NCBI GenBank assembly: GCA_020328155.1
Contig: JAIXMX010000013.1
Location: 1 to 35,256, forward strand
From: Candidatus Endomicrobiellum agilis
Lineage (GTDB): Bacteria; Elusimicrobiota; Endomicrobiia; Endomicrobiales; Endomicrobiaceae
DNA: 35,256 bases
Direction: 5' to 3'
Part shown: positions 1-8,198 of the stretch, in pieces
How positions within the stretch are numbered: position 1 is the stretch's first letter
Layout of the letters: every line of letters starts with the position of its first letter
The notes under the pieces: generated by a model
What the model was told of the DNA's origin: nothing
Database searches by the model: none
What the model saw: only the letters and a program-made list of their open reading frames with translations
Made by a program: the position numbers and the translations under genes

Positions 1-67
1 ATCGAACCCGATCGAACCCGCGTAAACAGCTTGGAAGGCTGGAGCACTACCATTATGCTACTCCCGC
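1..67 (-). tRNA. tRNA-Gly (anticodon TCC), 3' end outside window
   Basis: Read on the minus strand, the sequence starts GCGGGAGTAGCATAATGGTA and contains the anticodon loop CTTCCAA, giving anticodon TCC (Gly). The acceptor 5' strand, D arm and anticodon arm look normal. The T arm does not: the 10-mer CGGGTTCGAT occurs twice in tandem (positions 1-20 on the plus strand read atcgaacccg twice), where the normal gene has one copy followed by the closing half of the T stem. The window ends there, so the 3' half cannot be judged. It is preceded by tRNA-Tyr and shares its promoter. Confidence 0.85.
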
Positions 68-79
68 AAACAATAAGTA

Positions 80-162
80 TGGGGGCGGATGGATTTGAAC
101 CACCGAAGGGCAAGCCCGCCAGATTTACAGTCTGGTGCATTAGACCACTCTGCCACACCCCC
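80..162 (-). tRNA. tRNA-Tyr (anticodon GTA)
   Basis: The minus-strand sequence begins GGGGGTGTGGCAGAGTGGTC and ends ATCCATCCGCCCCCA. The two acceptor strands pair over 7 bp (one T-G). The anticodon loop CTGTAAA carries GTA at plus positions 126-128. A long variable arm (GCGGGCTTGCCCT region) marks it as a class II tRNA, as expected for bacterial tRNA-Tyr, and total length is 83 nt. CCA is not encoded: TACTT follows the discriminator A. The Tyr-Gly order matches the tRNA cluster often found upstream of tuf in bacteria, so tRNA-Thr and tuf may follow outside the window (inference). Confidence 0.95.
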
Positions 163-210
163 GCTTTTAAAAGAAAACTTATATATCTATTGTATCATAA
201 TCAACCAATG

Positions 211-240
211 ATTATACAATAAGGATACTGCTGTTGTCAA
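211..240 (-). promoter_or_regulatory. sigma70-type promoter of the tRNA operon
   Basis: On the minus strand TTGACA (plus 235-240) and TATAAT (plus 211-216) are both perfect consensus hexamers separated by 18 bp. The expected start point is near plus 204, about 40 nt before the 5' end of tRNA-Tyr. It is the clearest promoter in the window and fits strong expression of a tRNA operon. Confidence 0.8.
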
Positions 241-278
241 TAAAATATATAACACATCCTAATGCAGAAAAGCCGACA

Positions 279-454
279 ATGAGTAAAATCAAAAACAGTA
301 TGGACAAAACACCAAAATACTTTTCGTTGCAAATTGGATTTTTACAATAAACAGTTTTAAAACAGTTAAAACAGCCGAAAAAATAAAAAAACGACTGAAT
401 CTTCCAAATATAGATTTAATAAGTCAAATAGATATGGATATAGAAAAATATTAA
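279..454 (+). pseudogene. frameshifted remnant, possibly a SPOR-like domain protein
   Basis: Two overlapping plus-strand frames make sense only when joined. One starts with ATG at 279 and gives a segment ending YFSLQIGF before a stop; the other continues as INSFKTVKTAEKIKKRLN and ends at TAA 452-454. The joined pattern (aromatic-x-x-Q-I-G-F-F, then AEKIKKRL) resembles the start of a SPOR peptidoglycan-binding repeat, but this is a weak resemblance over about 50 residues. No ribosome binding site was identified. The rest of the 163-735 gap holds the tRNA promoter on the other strand, then AT-rich sequence without recognisable genes up to the rsmE ribosome binding site. Confidence 0.25.
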
Positions 455-735
455 TATCGCTACTCTAACTATTATTGCTTTGCAAGAAATCGCTGCAAAT
501 CTCCTGAAAAAATACTTAAAAAAAGCATTATTTTCACATTTTTCACTGGGTTATTGTCACAAAAGGATAAGTTATTATTTTTTCATTTGACTATTCTATC
601 CTAGTCATATATAGTTAAAATTGAAAAATAAATTTTTCACAGCTTATTTTGTTACTGTCTCGGACAAACATTTTTATCGTTTCAGGCAGTTTTAAGATTG
701 TGTATAATAATATATATAGTTTAAGGAGATATTTT

Positions 736-1479
736 GTGTCGCATTTCTATGTAAGACCTGAGGATATAAAAGAAAATATTTTCGCCATTAACGGCAAACA
801 GGCACATTATGTGTCCAACGTGCGTCGTTTTAAAACTGCCGACGAAATAATGATTTTCGACGGTATGGGAAACTCTTATAAAGCAAAAATTACTTCTGTA
901 AACAAAAACAAAATTTTAGGAAATATTTTATCTCATTCATATAAGATATCTGACTTTATAGTAAAACTCTACACATCAATACCTAAAGGCAACAGATTTG
1001 AATGGCTTATAGAAAAGTGTGCTGAAATAGGAGTTTCTGAAATCATGCCTATTAAAACTAAAAGAAGCATGCGTGCCGTTTTTTCAAAAAACAAATTAGA
1101 ACGATACGAAAAGATATCTACTGCCGCAAGTTCACAGTGCGGAAGAAACAATATTATGAAAATAAATGAACCTTTAGATTTTAAAACCGCTTGTAAAAAT
1201 GCTTTCACAGATAAAAATTTCATAAGTATTTTACCATGGGAGAGCGAAAACAACAGTGAAAATAAAGTCTTTATAAACAATATTTTTGAAAAAAAAGCAA
1301 AATATAACGGCGGCAGCATTTTTATAGGTCCGGAAGGCGGTTTTGAAAGTGAAGAAGTAGAATTTGCAAAATCGCTCGGCATTCAAACTGTAACGCTTGG
1401 AAACAATATTTTACGACTGGAAACTGCCGCATTCGTTGCAAGCATTCTAACTATGAATTTTCTTGAAAACTTTAAATGA
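736..1479 (+). CDS. rsmE: 16S rRNA (uracil(1498)-N(3))-methyltransferase RsmE
   Basis: RsmE methylates N3 of U1498 in 16S rRNA of the 30S subunit using S-adenosylmethionine. The protein has an N-terminal PUA-like part (HFYVRP at the start, then GKQAHYVSNVRRFK) and a C-terminal SPOUT knot with the family signatures EKCAEIGVSEIMP, IGPEGGFESEEVE and the LGNNILRLETAAF trefoil end. Length (247 aa) is normal. I choose the GTG at 736 because AAGGAG lies 7 nt upstream (723-728) and the protein then begins directly with the conserved HFYV block; an upstream start at 649 would add 29 unconserved residues. A TATAAT at 703-708 could be a -10 box, but no good -35 is visible. The stop overlaps the mtaB start (ATGA), so the two genes are translationally coupled. 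Confidence 0.93.
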   Translation: MSHFYVRPEDIKENIFAINGKQAHYVSNVRRFKTADEIMIFDGMGNSYKAKITSVNKNKILGNILSHSYKISDFIVKLYTSIPKGNRFEWLIEKCAEIGVSEIMPIKTKRSMRAVFSKNKLERYEKISTAASSQCGRNNIMKINEPLDFKTACKNAFTDKNFISILPWESENNSENKVFINNIFEKKAKYNGGSIFIGPEGGFESEEVEFAKSLGIQTVTLGNNILRLETAAFVASILTMNFLENFK

Positions 1480-2696
1480 AAAAGTATTATGTACACACTT
1501 TCGGATGTAAAGTAAATCAATATGAATCGCAGCTCATTTCTGAAAAATTTAGAAACGATAACCTTGAGCAGGTACAAAAACCTGATGAAGCCGATATTAT
1601 TGTCTTTAATTCCTGTACCGTGACAGCAGATGCCGACAAAGAATGCAAATATTTTCTGAGAAAGGCGGCAAAATTACCGAACAAGCCAAGAATAATCCTC
1701 ACCGGTTGCATTGTAAAAAATAAAAACATAAACATCAGAAATCTTTTCCCTAACATTGAAATAATAACGGATAAAACAAAACTTTTCATTGAAAATCAAA
1801 AGCAAACAATTTCAGGTTTTGATAAACGCTCAAGAGCATTTTTAAAAATACAGGATGGCTGCAACAGTTTTTGCAGCTATTGTATAGTTCCGCATGTAAG
1901 AAACACTATTTGGAGCAAACCCGAAAACAAAGTTCTATTAGAAATTGAAAACCTTGTAAAAAACGGCTACTCTGAAATAGTTTTGACCGGAATACATATA
2001 GGGAAATACGACGGCGGATTATCGAACCTTGTTGAAAAAATCACTAGAATTCCTTTAGACTTTAGGATCCGGATTTCATCTTTAGAACTAAATGAGATTG
2101 ACGATAAGTTGATAGACCTCATAAAAACAAATACAGAAAAAATATGCCGACATTTACATATCCCACTGCAGTCCGGTAGCAATGAAATTCTAAAACAAAT
2201 GAACAGGAAGTATTCGACAAAAACATTTGAAGAAAAGATAAATAAAATAATGCGAATTCTGCCCGATTTGGCACTCACCACAGACATTATCACAGGATTT
2301 CCAGGGGAAACAGAAAAACACCACAAAGAAACATGCGATTTTATAAAACGAATTTTGTTTGCAAGATTTCACATTTTTAGATATTCCGATAGGCAGGGGA
2401 CAAAAGCCTCCGCATTTAAAAACAAAGTTCCCACAAATGAAATAAAAAACAGAGCAAAACATCTACTTGAAATAGATTCCGTAAAAAGAAGAGATTTCTT
2501 AAATAAAAACGTAGGAACAAAAAGAAAAGCCGTAAAAATAGGAAAAGACAAGGCTCTTACAGATAATTATATAATCGTTAAAAGACAAAGTGAAGTATGG
2601 GATGCGAAGTATGGAATTAAAAATAAATTACCTGTCGACGAAAAACGGCAGAGTGGGATTTTTGAGATTGAAATTACAGGCACCTCAGAAATTTAA
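1476..2696 (+). CDS. mtaB: tRNA (N(6)-L-threonylcarbamoyladenosine(37)-C(2))-methylthiotransferase MtaB
   Basis: MtaB is a radical-SAM enzyme that adds a methylthio group to t6A37 of ANN-decoding tRNAs. The order of parts is classic: N-terminal UPF0004 domain (YYVHTFGCKVNQYES, with further cysteines in FNSCTVTADAD and LTGC) binding one Fe-S cluster; radical-SAM motif CNSFCSYCIVPHVR near residues 129-142 binding the second; then HLHIPLQSGS and a TTDIITGFPGET segment. At 406 aa it is slightly shorter than typical MtaB (about 430), the C-terminal TRAM region being short. The ATG overlaps the rsmE stop. MiaB and RimO are alternatives, but the N-terminal motif HTFGCKVNQYES favours MtaB. A hairpin follows 27 nt after the stop. 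Confidence 0.9.
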   Translation: MKKYYVHTFGCKVNQYESQLISEKFRNDNLEQVQKPDEADIIVFNSCTVTADADKECKYFLRKAAKLPNKPRIILTGCIVKNKNINIRNLFPNIEIITDKTKLFIENQKQTISGFDKRSRAFLKIQDGCNSFCSYCIVPHVRNTIWSKPENKVLLEIENLVKNGYSEIVLTGIHIGKYDGGLSNLVEKITRIPLDFRIRISSLELNEIDDKLIDLIKTNTEKICRHLHIPLQSGSNEILKQMNRKYSTKTFEEKINKIMRILPDLALTTDIITGFPGETEKHHKETCDFIKRILFARFHIFRYSDRQGTKASAFKNKVPTNEIKNRAKHLLEIDSVKRRDFLNKNVGTKRKAVKIGKDKALTDNYIIVKRQSEVWDAKYGIKNKLPVDEKRQSGIFEIEITGTSEI

Positions 2697-2722
2697 CAAA
2701 ACATATTTATACTAATAATAGA

Positions 2723-2761
2723 AAGCGCTAAATTAATTGAATTTTCAATAACTTAGCGCTT
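2723..2761 (+). terminator. hairpin downstream of mtaB
   Basis: AAGCGCTAA (2723-2731) is a perfect 9-bp inverted repeat of TTAGCGCTT (2753-2761). The inner arms (TTAATTGAA and TTCAATAA) extend the stem with one bulge, leaving a very small TT-rich loop. The downstream strand runs TTATTTATTA rather than a clean U tract, so termination may be modest. It could serve transcripts from either side. Confidence 0.6.
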
Positions 2762-2954
2762 ATTTATTACAGCATACCTGACTATAACTAAAAAATTAAA
2801 TTTATTATCACTCAGATGATTACGGCATATCTAAAAGAAGAAAAGCTACAACAGAGAGGTCGAAGGATAAATGTGGATAGATAACAAAGATATCCTAGTG
2901 ACAAGGATCATGGATAAGAAATCATATTTACAATACTTATCAACTTACTGAAAA

Positions 2955-3225
2955 AGGAATTTAAAACCTTCGGAAGGGTTGCCAAATAGCATATAAGAGT
3001 AAGCTCCGAGACTATGTCGGTTCCAACAATTTGCATCTGATAACTACTCTGAACTCTTAGAGTTTCATACTCTAATCCCAACAGTTAAACGGCTGATTCC
3101 TTATATTGAACTAAAACAAAATTTCAGCAGTCCGTCAAAACTCAGCAAGTTCGGGCTATACTTCTTATACTCAGACCAAGCCAAACATTAGTATTACATA
3201 TATGCGAAATAAAGATATTTTAAAT
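2955..3225 (+). repeat. degenerate dispersed repeat, copy 1 (decayed coding remnant)
   Basis: This stretch is alignable by eye with 6718-6965 and 9695-9942, all in the same orientation. The clearest shared part runs from the CTNTTAGA-like block near 3056 to the TTAGTATTACATATA-like end near 3205. In the plus frame beginning TGT CGG TTC (near 3015) it is open for about 58 codons and includes SELLEFHTLIPTVKRLI. Copy 2 keeps LLKFHAFIPTVK at the same place, so protein-level conservation suggests these are ends of a once-coding gene, now broken by stops and frameshifts. I do not recognise the parent; a transposase tail is one possibility. The rest of the gap 2762-2954 shows no gene. Confidence 0.5.
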
Positions 3226-3242
3226 TCGTTTTAGGACAGAAC

Positions 3243-3611
3243 CTAAATATATATAAAAGATTGTGGTGGGAAAGATACCCCAAAATCATTTAAATTTCTA
3301 CGTGTTTTATATTTTTTGGCAGAGTCTATTTCATAAGCATAGGCAATAGATTTTCCGTTAAAATACTTATAAAATCTTTCTTTGCTAATTCCCGCATTTT
3401 GATGTGTTAGTTTCCATAGGATAGCAGGCGGCTTTTTTATGATAGATTTTACTTTTAATTTCCCGACTATTTTCTTTACAGGGTAAGAGCAGTAAATAAC
3501 TATTGAATTCACATTGTTCTTGGCAAGAATACGCCGATATTCATACTTCTTGGTATTATTAAAAATTCTCTCGACATATTCCGGCTTGATAGATAGTAAA
3601 ATTTTACACAT
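3243..3611 (-). CDS. ASCH-domain protein
   Basis: A small (about 122 aa) protein that is almost entirely an ASCH domain, a PUA-like beta-barrel fold that binds RNA or modified nucleotides. It opens MCKILLSIKPEYVERIF and keeps the ASCH signature K-K-Y-E-Y-R-R at about residues 20-27. I start at the Met at 3611 because the domain begins immediately and no homologous-looking residues precede it; a longer frame to 3680 would run into the PIN gene. It is the last gene of the module I operon, 13 nt after the PIN-GNAT stop. The family includes nucleotide-reading and RNA-cleaving members; which applies here is unknown. Pairing with a PIN protein that also carries an EVE/ASCH-like domain suggests joint action on nucleic acid (inference). 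Confidence 0.7.
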   Translation of the reverse strand: MCKILLSIKPEYVERIFNNTKKYEYRRILAKNNVNSIVIYCSYPVKKIVGKLKVKSIIKKPPAILWKLTHQNAGISKERFYKYFNGKSIAYAYEIDSAKKYKTRRNLNDFGVSFPPQSFIYI

Positions 3612-3624
3612 TCTTATATTCCCT

Positions 3625-5142
3625 TTATAAAAAATTAATATTGGTTTGAGATTCTTTAAGAATAATATTAAATTGTGCATCTGTTATTTTTGTGAAAGGT
3701 CTTGGTCCCTCTCGAGAACATATTATTTCATTATCCCATAAGAAGCCAAGTGTTAGTCTTTTTGTTAAACTTTTTGTATAAATAAATTTTACAACCATAA
3801 GGCGTTTTAAATTTGCAGCAAATTTATCAAGGTCTTCTAACGGAAATACTGTCCTGTTCTGACAATGTCCCAAAAACTCTTCTTTTGACTTAAAATTGAA
3901 AACAATATTAGTAATAATTCCCAAACTTGTTATTACAGAAGAATATTTTTTATTACTTCCATGTTCTCCAATGCGATAAAACAATATAATATCACCCTTT
4001 TTGATGTCCCGCTCAGAAGTCCAAGAAATATATATTTTTTGCAATGCATATTTATGTGGTTCTTTGCCTAAAAAATCGTCTTCGTTCTCCGTATTTAGTT
4101 TTGAATCTGGCAATAGTGTAGTATGATATTTTGAATAAATAGGGAGTACAAATTTCTGTTTATTATATAAAATATTGGGAAAATTTTCTTGGACAGATAA
4201 AGAACTGTCATAACACCCTATTTTTTTCACAAAAACCGTTTCTTCGCCATCCTGAGTTTTTTTCTCGCCAAATTTGAAGAATCCCCAATGAAGAAGCAAA
4301 TCTGACAGAATTTGTAATTCTTCTCTGTTTTCAAACATAGTCAAGTATATCTCTCCGACTCCATATTGAGTAGCATTGTCAAAAATAATTTTAATAAATC
4401 TTTCGCCGAGTCTAAAGCCTGTTGATAGAACCTTAAAAGTTCCTACTTTCAGTCTTTGTTTTCTATTAAATTGTGGAGTTATATTATCATAACTTTCATT
4501 TTCGCCTTCTATTTTCAAATATAAGAAACCCAATATATTATTTTTATCGTCCTTACATATATATACTTCTTCTTCAGATTTTTTGTTAAACCAATAGGCA
4601 AATTTTTTATAATCTTTTTTGAAAGTATCAAAAAATGGTACTGATAAATCTATATTCCCAAATAATTCCTTTTTTACAGCAAGCATTTTATAATCAACGA
4701 GAGTAGGATTAGCTCCTGTCGCTTTTTCAATAAACCGATTGATAGACAACACTTTATCTTTAATACCAATACTTTCCGCTTTACTAATAAGTCTCTTATC
4801 TTCTGTTATTAATAAATCAGCTCTGCCGGAATATACATAAAAAAGTAATGAGTTATCTATTTTATCGTTTTCAGTTTTATCTGTATTTATAAAATTTTTC
4901 AGAAAGTCTTCGGATGGGGCACTCACTACTTTGATATGTTCATAGGCGCTAAGTTTTGCAAGGAGGTTTTCTCGAACAAACTTATCTTTATATTTTTCTA
5001 TTTCTCTTACGGTATAAGGATGGATAATTTTTGTGTAATGTAGTTTATCAAGCCACCTGTAAAGGCAACCTATATTGTAGTTTGAAACTACAGAATTCTC
5101 CCTATGAATAATGATATTTGTATCAAGTAATGCTTTCGGCAT
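3625..5142 (-). CDS. PIN nuclease - GNAT acetyltransferase - EVE/ASCH-like fusion protein
   Basis: About 505 aa with three recognisable parts. The N-terminus (residues 1-140) is a PIN-type ribonuclease domain: MPKALLDTNIIIHRE gives the first acidic residue (D7), VREIEKYKD the second, and an ENDKIDNSLL...LLITEDKRLI block the C-terminal acidic residues. Residues about 150-310 look like a GNAT acetyltransferase (ILGFLYLKIEGE; LKVGTFKVLSTGFRLGERFIK as acetyl-CoA loop; WGFFKFG end). The C-terminal third (KYALQKIYISWTSERDIKKG onwards, with GDIILFYRIGE) resembles an EVE/ASCH PUA-like barrel. All catalytic-type PIN residues seem kept. An alternative start at 5175 adds 11 residues overlapping the upstream gene; I prefer 5142, 4 nt after that gene's stop. 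The biological role is not known to me; a toxin or phage-defence effector is inferred from context. Confidence 0.65.
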   Translation of the reverse strand: MPKALLDTNIIIHRENSVVSNYNIGCLYRWLDKLHYTKIIHPYTVREIEKYKDKFVRENLLAKLSAYEHIKVVSAPSEDFLKNFINTDKTENDKIDNSLLFYVYSGRADLLITEDKRLISKAESIGIKDKVLSINRFIEKATGANPTLVDYKMLAVKKELFGNIDLSVPFFDTFKKDYKKFAYWFNKKSEEEVYICKDDKNNILGFLYLKIEGENESYDNITPQFNRKQRLKVGTFKVLSTGFRLGERFIKIIFDNATQYGVGEIYLTMFENREELQILSDLLLHWGFFKFGEKKTQDGEETVFVKKIGCYDSSLSVQENFPNILYNKQKFVLPIYSKYHTTLLPDSKLNTENEDDFLGKEPHKYALQKIYISWTSERDIKKGDIILFYRIGEHGSNKKYSSVITSLGIITNIVFNFKSKEEFLGHCQNRTVFPLEDLDKFAANLKRLMVVKFIYTKSLTKRLTLGFLWDNEIICSREGPRPFTKITDAQFNIILKESQTNINFL

Positions 5143-5146
5143 AGAA

Positions 5147-5398
5147 TTATTCAATTTGTGTATTTGTTCCATCATCAGCGATTTCTGTATCCTTTCTTTT
5201 TGGTTTTGGAGAGTTTAAAGATTTGGTTACCAATCTTGTTAAGTCCTTACTTATAAAACCTGACGAAGATTTTAATTCTTGTATTATAAACTGATAGTTT
5301 TTTCTCATTACATTTAATATAACTGTGCTTGGAATACTATCGACATTTAATTGAACACCTTTATCATGGATATTCTCTAAAATCTCTCTTTCATTCAT
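5147..5398 (-). CDS. small unrecognised protein coupled to methyltransferase and PIN genes
   Basis: An 83-aa protein starting MNEREILENIHDKGVQLNVD. I do not recognise a family. It is soluble-looking, with no membrane segment or signal peptide. The first 60 residues could be helical, and the tail is lysine-rich then acidic (KPKRKDTEIADDG). Its ATG overlaps the methyltransferase stop (ATGA, 5395-5398), and the PIN-GNAT gene begins within a few bases of its stop. Such double coupling suggests a real gene whose product works in stoichiometry with its neighbours, for example an antitoxin or specificity/adaptor subunit (inference). Confidence 0.5.
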   Translation of the reverse strand: MNEREILENIHDKGVQLNVDSIPSTVILNVMRKNYQFIIQELKSSSGFISKDLTRLVTKSLNSPKPKRKDTEIADDGTNTQIE

Positions 5399-6460
5399 AA
5401 GAAAAACTCCTCATAATTATTCGACACATTTATCCTTTGTTCCGAGAATACTACATATTCAGGGTTAATTTCAATACACAAATAATTTCTTCCAAGATTT
5501 TTAGCGGCGGCGCAAGTAGTCCCACCGCCACAAAATGGATATAATACGATATCGCCATTGCTAGATAACAATTTCAATAATTCTCGTGCTATGTATAACG
5601 GACATACAGCAGTATGTTTATTATCTTCTGTTATTTCGACAGGACTTTCTATTAGGTCTTTTTTTATAGCATTGCCTGTTATTTTGATAATCGTAAACCC
5701 ATTCCTTCTAATTTGATTATTTCGCCCACCTGTCATACCATCATATGTTTCTTTATGAATACCGCGAATTTTCATTCTAAAACTTTCAATTTTGACGAGG
5801 TGTACTTCTTTGACTTTTTTTAACGCACACACTGCATTTTCTTTTTCTTTCAGTGTTAAATTTGATTGGCGGATAGTATCAAAATATTTTCTTCCTACTT
5901 TTGAAAAATTAAAAGTTGTTTTTTATTCTTTCTATTTAAACGACTTAAATATTCATTTAATTTAAAGCAATACTCCTTTATCTTAGCAAAGACAAAAAAA
6001 GGCTTTGTGGACTGTATCAGTTTTCTATTCTCTTGTCTCGGGGTAAGGTTTGTTTTAGTCCGAGTGATTTGATTGATTAAGAAAACTTTGTTATTTTCTA
6101 ATGCCTTAAGAGCAAATTTATATGGAATTAGCGATAAATTACCATTTAGATATTTATATCCCAAATTAAAAACAAGCGCGCCCGTTGTTTTAACTACACG
6201 AGAACATTCATTAAATATTGATAGTAATTTATTCATATATTTTCCTTCCGTTGCTTCATTTCCAATACTATCACAGCCATAATCACGCTGTTGATAATAT
6301 GGCGAGGAAGTAATAGCCAAATCCATACTATTACAAATACTTTTTTAAAGAACGATAAAGCGTCTGAGCAGTGAACCTTATTTACCAAATCATTAATATC
6401 AAAGATATCATTATAATAAGTTTTCGTTGCTAAATTTCTATATACCTGTAATTTTTCCAT
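5395..6460 (-). pseudogene. DNA methyltransferase (beta-class, N4/N6 type), broken by two frameshifts
   Basis: Three frames join into one methyltransferase of about 355 aa. Frame 1 starts at ATG 6460 (AGGA 8-9 nt upstream) and gives EKLQVYRNLATKTYY...VHCSDALSFFKK. Frame 2 gives NSMDLAITSSPYYQQRDYG onward to LNRKNKK. Frame 3 continues NFSKVGRKYFDTIRQSN... to the SAM-binding PFCGGGTT and stops at 5395. Both breaks lie in A6 tracts on the coding strand (plus 6341-6346 and 5919-5924), and one extra A in each restores the frame. Catalytic motif IV comes before the SAM motif, the beta-class order. Key motifs have also drifted: expected TSPPY reads TSSPY, and DPFxGSGTT reads YPFCGGGTT. Either the gene is decaying, or the two breaks are homopolymer errors and only the motif changes are real. 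Confidence 0.8.
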
Positions 6461-6717
6461 TATCACATTCCTGTGTGATGGTAAACAATTGCCTCAACAA
6501 ATATATCCACACATATACCTTGCAATTTTGCGTTCTCATGATAAAATTATATCGTACAGAAATACAAAATACAATATATAATTAAAGAATTATTCGTTTA
6601 AGTAGGAATTAGTACTACGACTGTCAATAATACAAAAAAATCGAAACAACAAGTCAAAATTTGACATATATGAGCGAACAAAGGCGTACGTTGGGAGGTT
6701 GTTGAAAACAAGTAAGG

Positions 6718-6965
6718 ACCTAAGAAACCTTTTAACAGAATTGCCAAAAGGGTTTTTGTAAAAGAAAACTCTAAGACCATTGCAGATATCAAAACAACTT
6801 AACTCTAAACTATTGAAATTCCACGCTTTTATCCCCACGGTTAAATGCTCGATTGCCGATATAGAATTAACAATAATTTTAGTAGTCCGATAAATTTAGC
6901 GGATTTGGACTAATCTTAAACCCAGCAAATAGTTAGTATTACAGATAAATGAAATAAAAGGTTTT
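6718..6965 (+). repeat. degenerate dispersed repeat, copy 2
   Basis: Second copy of the sequence at 2955-3225, same orientation. The plus frame near 6809 reads LLKFHAFIPTVKCSIADIEL, matching LLEFHTLIPTVKRLIPYIEL of copy 1. Just upstream, FNRIAKRVFVKENSKTIAD (about 6725-6785) matches FGRVAK...VSSETMS of copy 1. It ends with AGTTAGTATTACAG..AAATGAAAT like the other copies. Stops and frameshifts make it non-coding now. It lies between the broken methyltransferase of module I and the methyltransferase of module II. Confidence 0.5.
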
Positions 6966-7152
6966 TTCAGTGTAATGTTTATTATGCTGTTGTTTAATGG
7001 TATAAGTTTTATTCCTCAAAATATCAATTTATGCTATGACTTGTAGCGCAATAACTTGAAGGAGATAACAGACTAATTCTTTCAAAAATAAGAAGTGATT
7101 AAAGGTATTCTGTGGTAAATTGTAGCAATTAAGCAAAAACCTAAAAAAACAG

Positions 7153-7262
7153 TTATTTGTTCTCTAATGCTTCTTTAACAATATGTGTGTTTACATCTTC
7201 TTCTCAAGTTATACATGGAAATATCTATTGTCTCTATTTGAGGTTTAATAAGAAAATATAGT
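7153..7262 (-). pseudogene. possible 3' remnant of a decayed gene
   Basis: On the minus strand two short frames join, after one shift, into a peptide-like segment: KPQIETIDISMYNL followed by EEDVNTHIVKEALENK and a TAA at 7153-7155. The end looks like the C-terminus of a real protein, but no family is recognisable and no start is visible. The rest of the 6467-7289 gap contains repeat copy 2 and AT-rich sequence with no other gene. Confidence 0.2.
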
Positions 7263-7289
7263 TTGACAAAAGGCTGATTTTTTATCAAA

Positions 7290-8198
7290 TTAAGTTAATA
7301 TTGATTGTTGTTCGAAGTTTATTCTTTTATTTGCCAAATTAATGTATTCCTGATTTACGTCATAACCTGCAAAATTGCGATTTGTTCTTATTGACGCTAA
7401 CGCAGTTGTTCCACTACCCATAAACGGGTCAAGAACAACATCGTTTGTAAAAGAATAAAGCTTGATTAGACGATATGGCAATTCTATTGGAAAAGGTGCC
7501 GGATGTCCAACACGTTTGGCGCTTTCTGCATTCATAGTCCATATTGATTTTGTCCACATCATAAATTCTTCTTTTGTTATAGTGTTTTGTTTAATGGACA
7601 ATTCCTCTTTTGCCCTTTCTCTCTTGTAGTTACCTTTTGAAAAGATTAAAATATATTCGTGTATGTCCCGTAAAATTGGGTTTGCCGCACTCTTCCAACT
7701 TCCCCAAGCGGTTGATGGACTTGCACTTGATTTTTTGTTCCAAATAATTTCACCGCGCATATTAAACCCAATTCCATTCATTATTTGCGATACATAATCA
7801 GACAAAGGAATATAGGGTTTGCGTCCCAAATTTGCGATATTGATACAAGCGCGCCCGCCATTTACTAAAACCCTGTAAGTTTCACTAAATGTTTCTTTTA
7901 ACAAATTTAAATATTCTGTTAATGATAAATCCTTATCATATTCTTTTGAAACATTATAAGGCGGAGATGTAATCATTAGATGTACCGAATTGTCCGGTAT
8001 TTCTTTCATATCAGTGCAAGAGCCTAAAATAATTTTATTAAGATATTTTTGAGGGAACTCATTTGTTTTGTCGGATATACTTTTCGTTTGTTGGAGTTCT
8101 TTATATAATTTCGAATTATAAAATTTTTCAGAATTATGATTTATTCTGCCGCTTGTGCCGAAAGTGCTGGTCTGAGTTCCATTTTTTTTATTTTTCAT
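7290..8198 (-). CDS. type II DNA methyltransferase (beta class, TSPPY)
   Basis: A 302-aa S-adenosylmethionine-dependent DNA methyltransferase, the modification half of the restriction-modification pair. Catalytic motif IV TSPPYN sits at residues 77-82 and the SAM-binding motif DPFMGSGTT near the C-terminus (257-265), the beta-class order. The centre holds the target-recognition region with GEIIWNKKSSASPSTAWGSW. Motif TSPPY occurs in N4-cytosine enzymes and in some N6-adenine enzymes, so the modified base cannot be fixed from sequence alone. The ATG overlaps the stop of the endonuclease gene (ATGA). Unlike the methyltransferase of module I, all key residues are intact. Recognition sequence unknown. 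Confidence 0.85.
   Translation of the reverse strand: MKNKKNGTQTSTFGTSGRINHNSEKFYNSKLYKELQQTKSISDKTNEFPQKYLNKIILGSCTDMKEIPDNSVHLMITSPPYNVSKEYDKDLSLTEYLNLLKETFSETYRVLVNGGRACINIANLGRKPYIPLSDYVSQIMNGIGFNMRGEIIWNKKSSASPSTAWGSWKSAANPILRDIHEYILIFSKGNYKRERAKEELSIKQNTITKEEFMMWTKSIWTMNAESAKRVGHPAPFPIELPYRLIKLYSFTNDVVLDPFMGSGTTALASIRTNRNFAGYDVNQEYINLANKRINFEQQSILT

Noticed and set aside
31-222. Plus-strand 63-codon frame at the window start
   Set aside because: It is the antisense of the two tRNA genes.
6590-6838. Minus-strand open frame of 82 codons in repeat copy 2
   Set aside because: Similarity between copies is on the plus-strand translation, the minus frame is not conserved in copies 1 and 3, and no family is recognisable.
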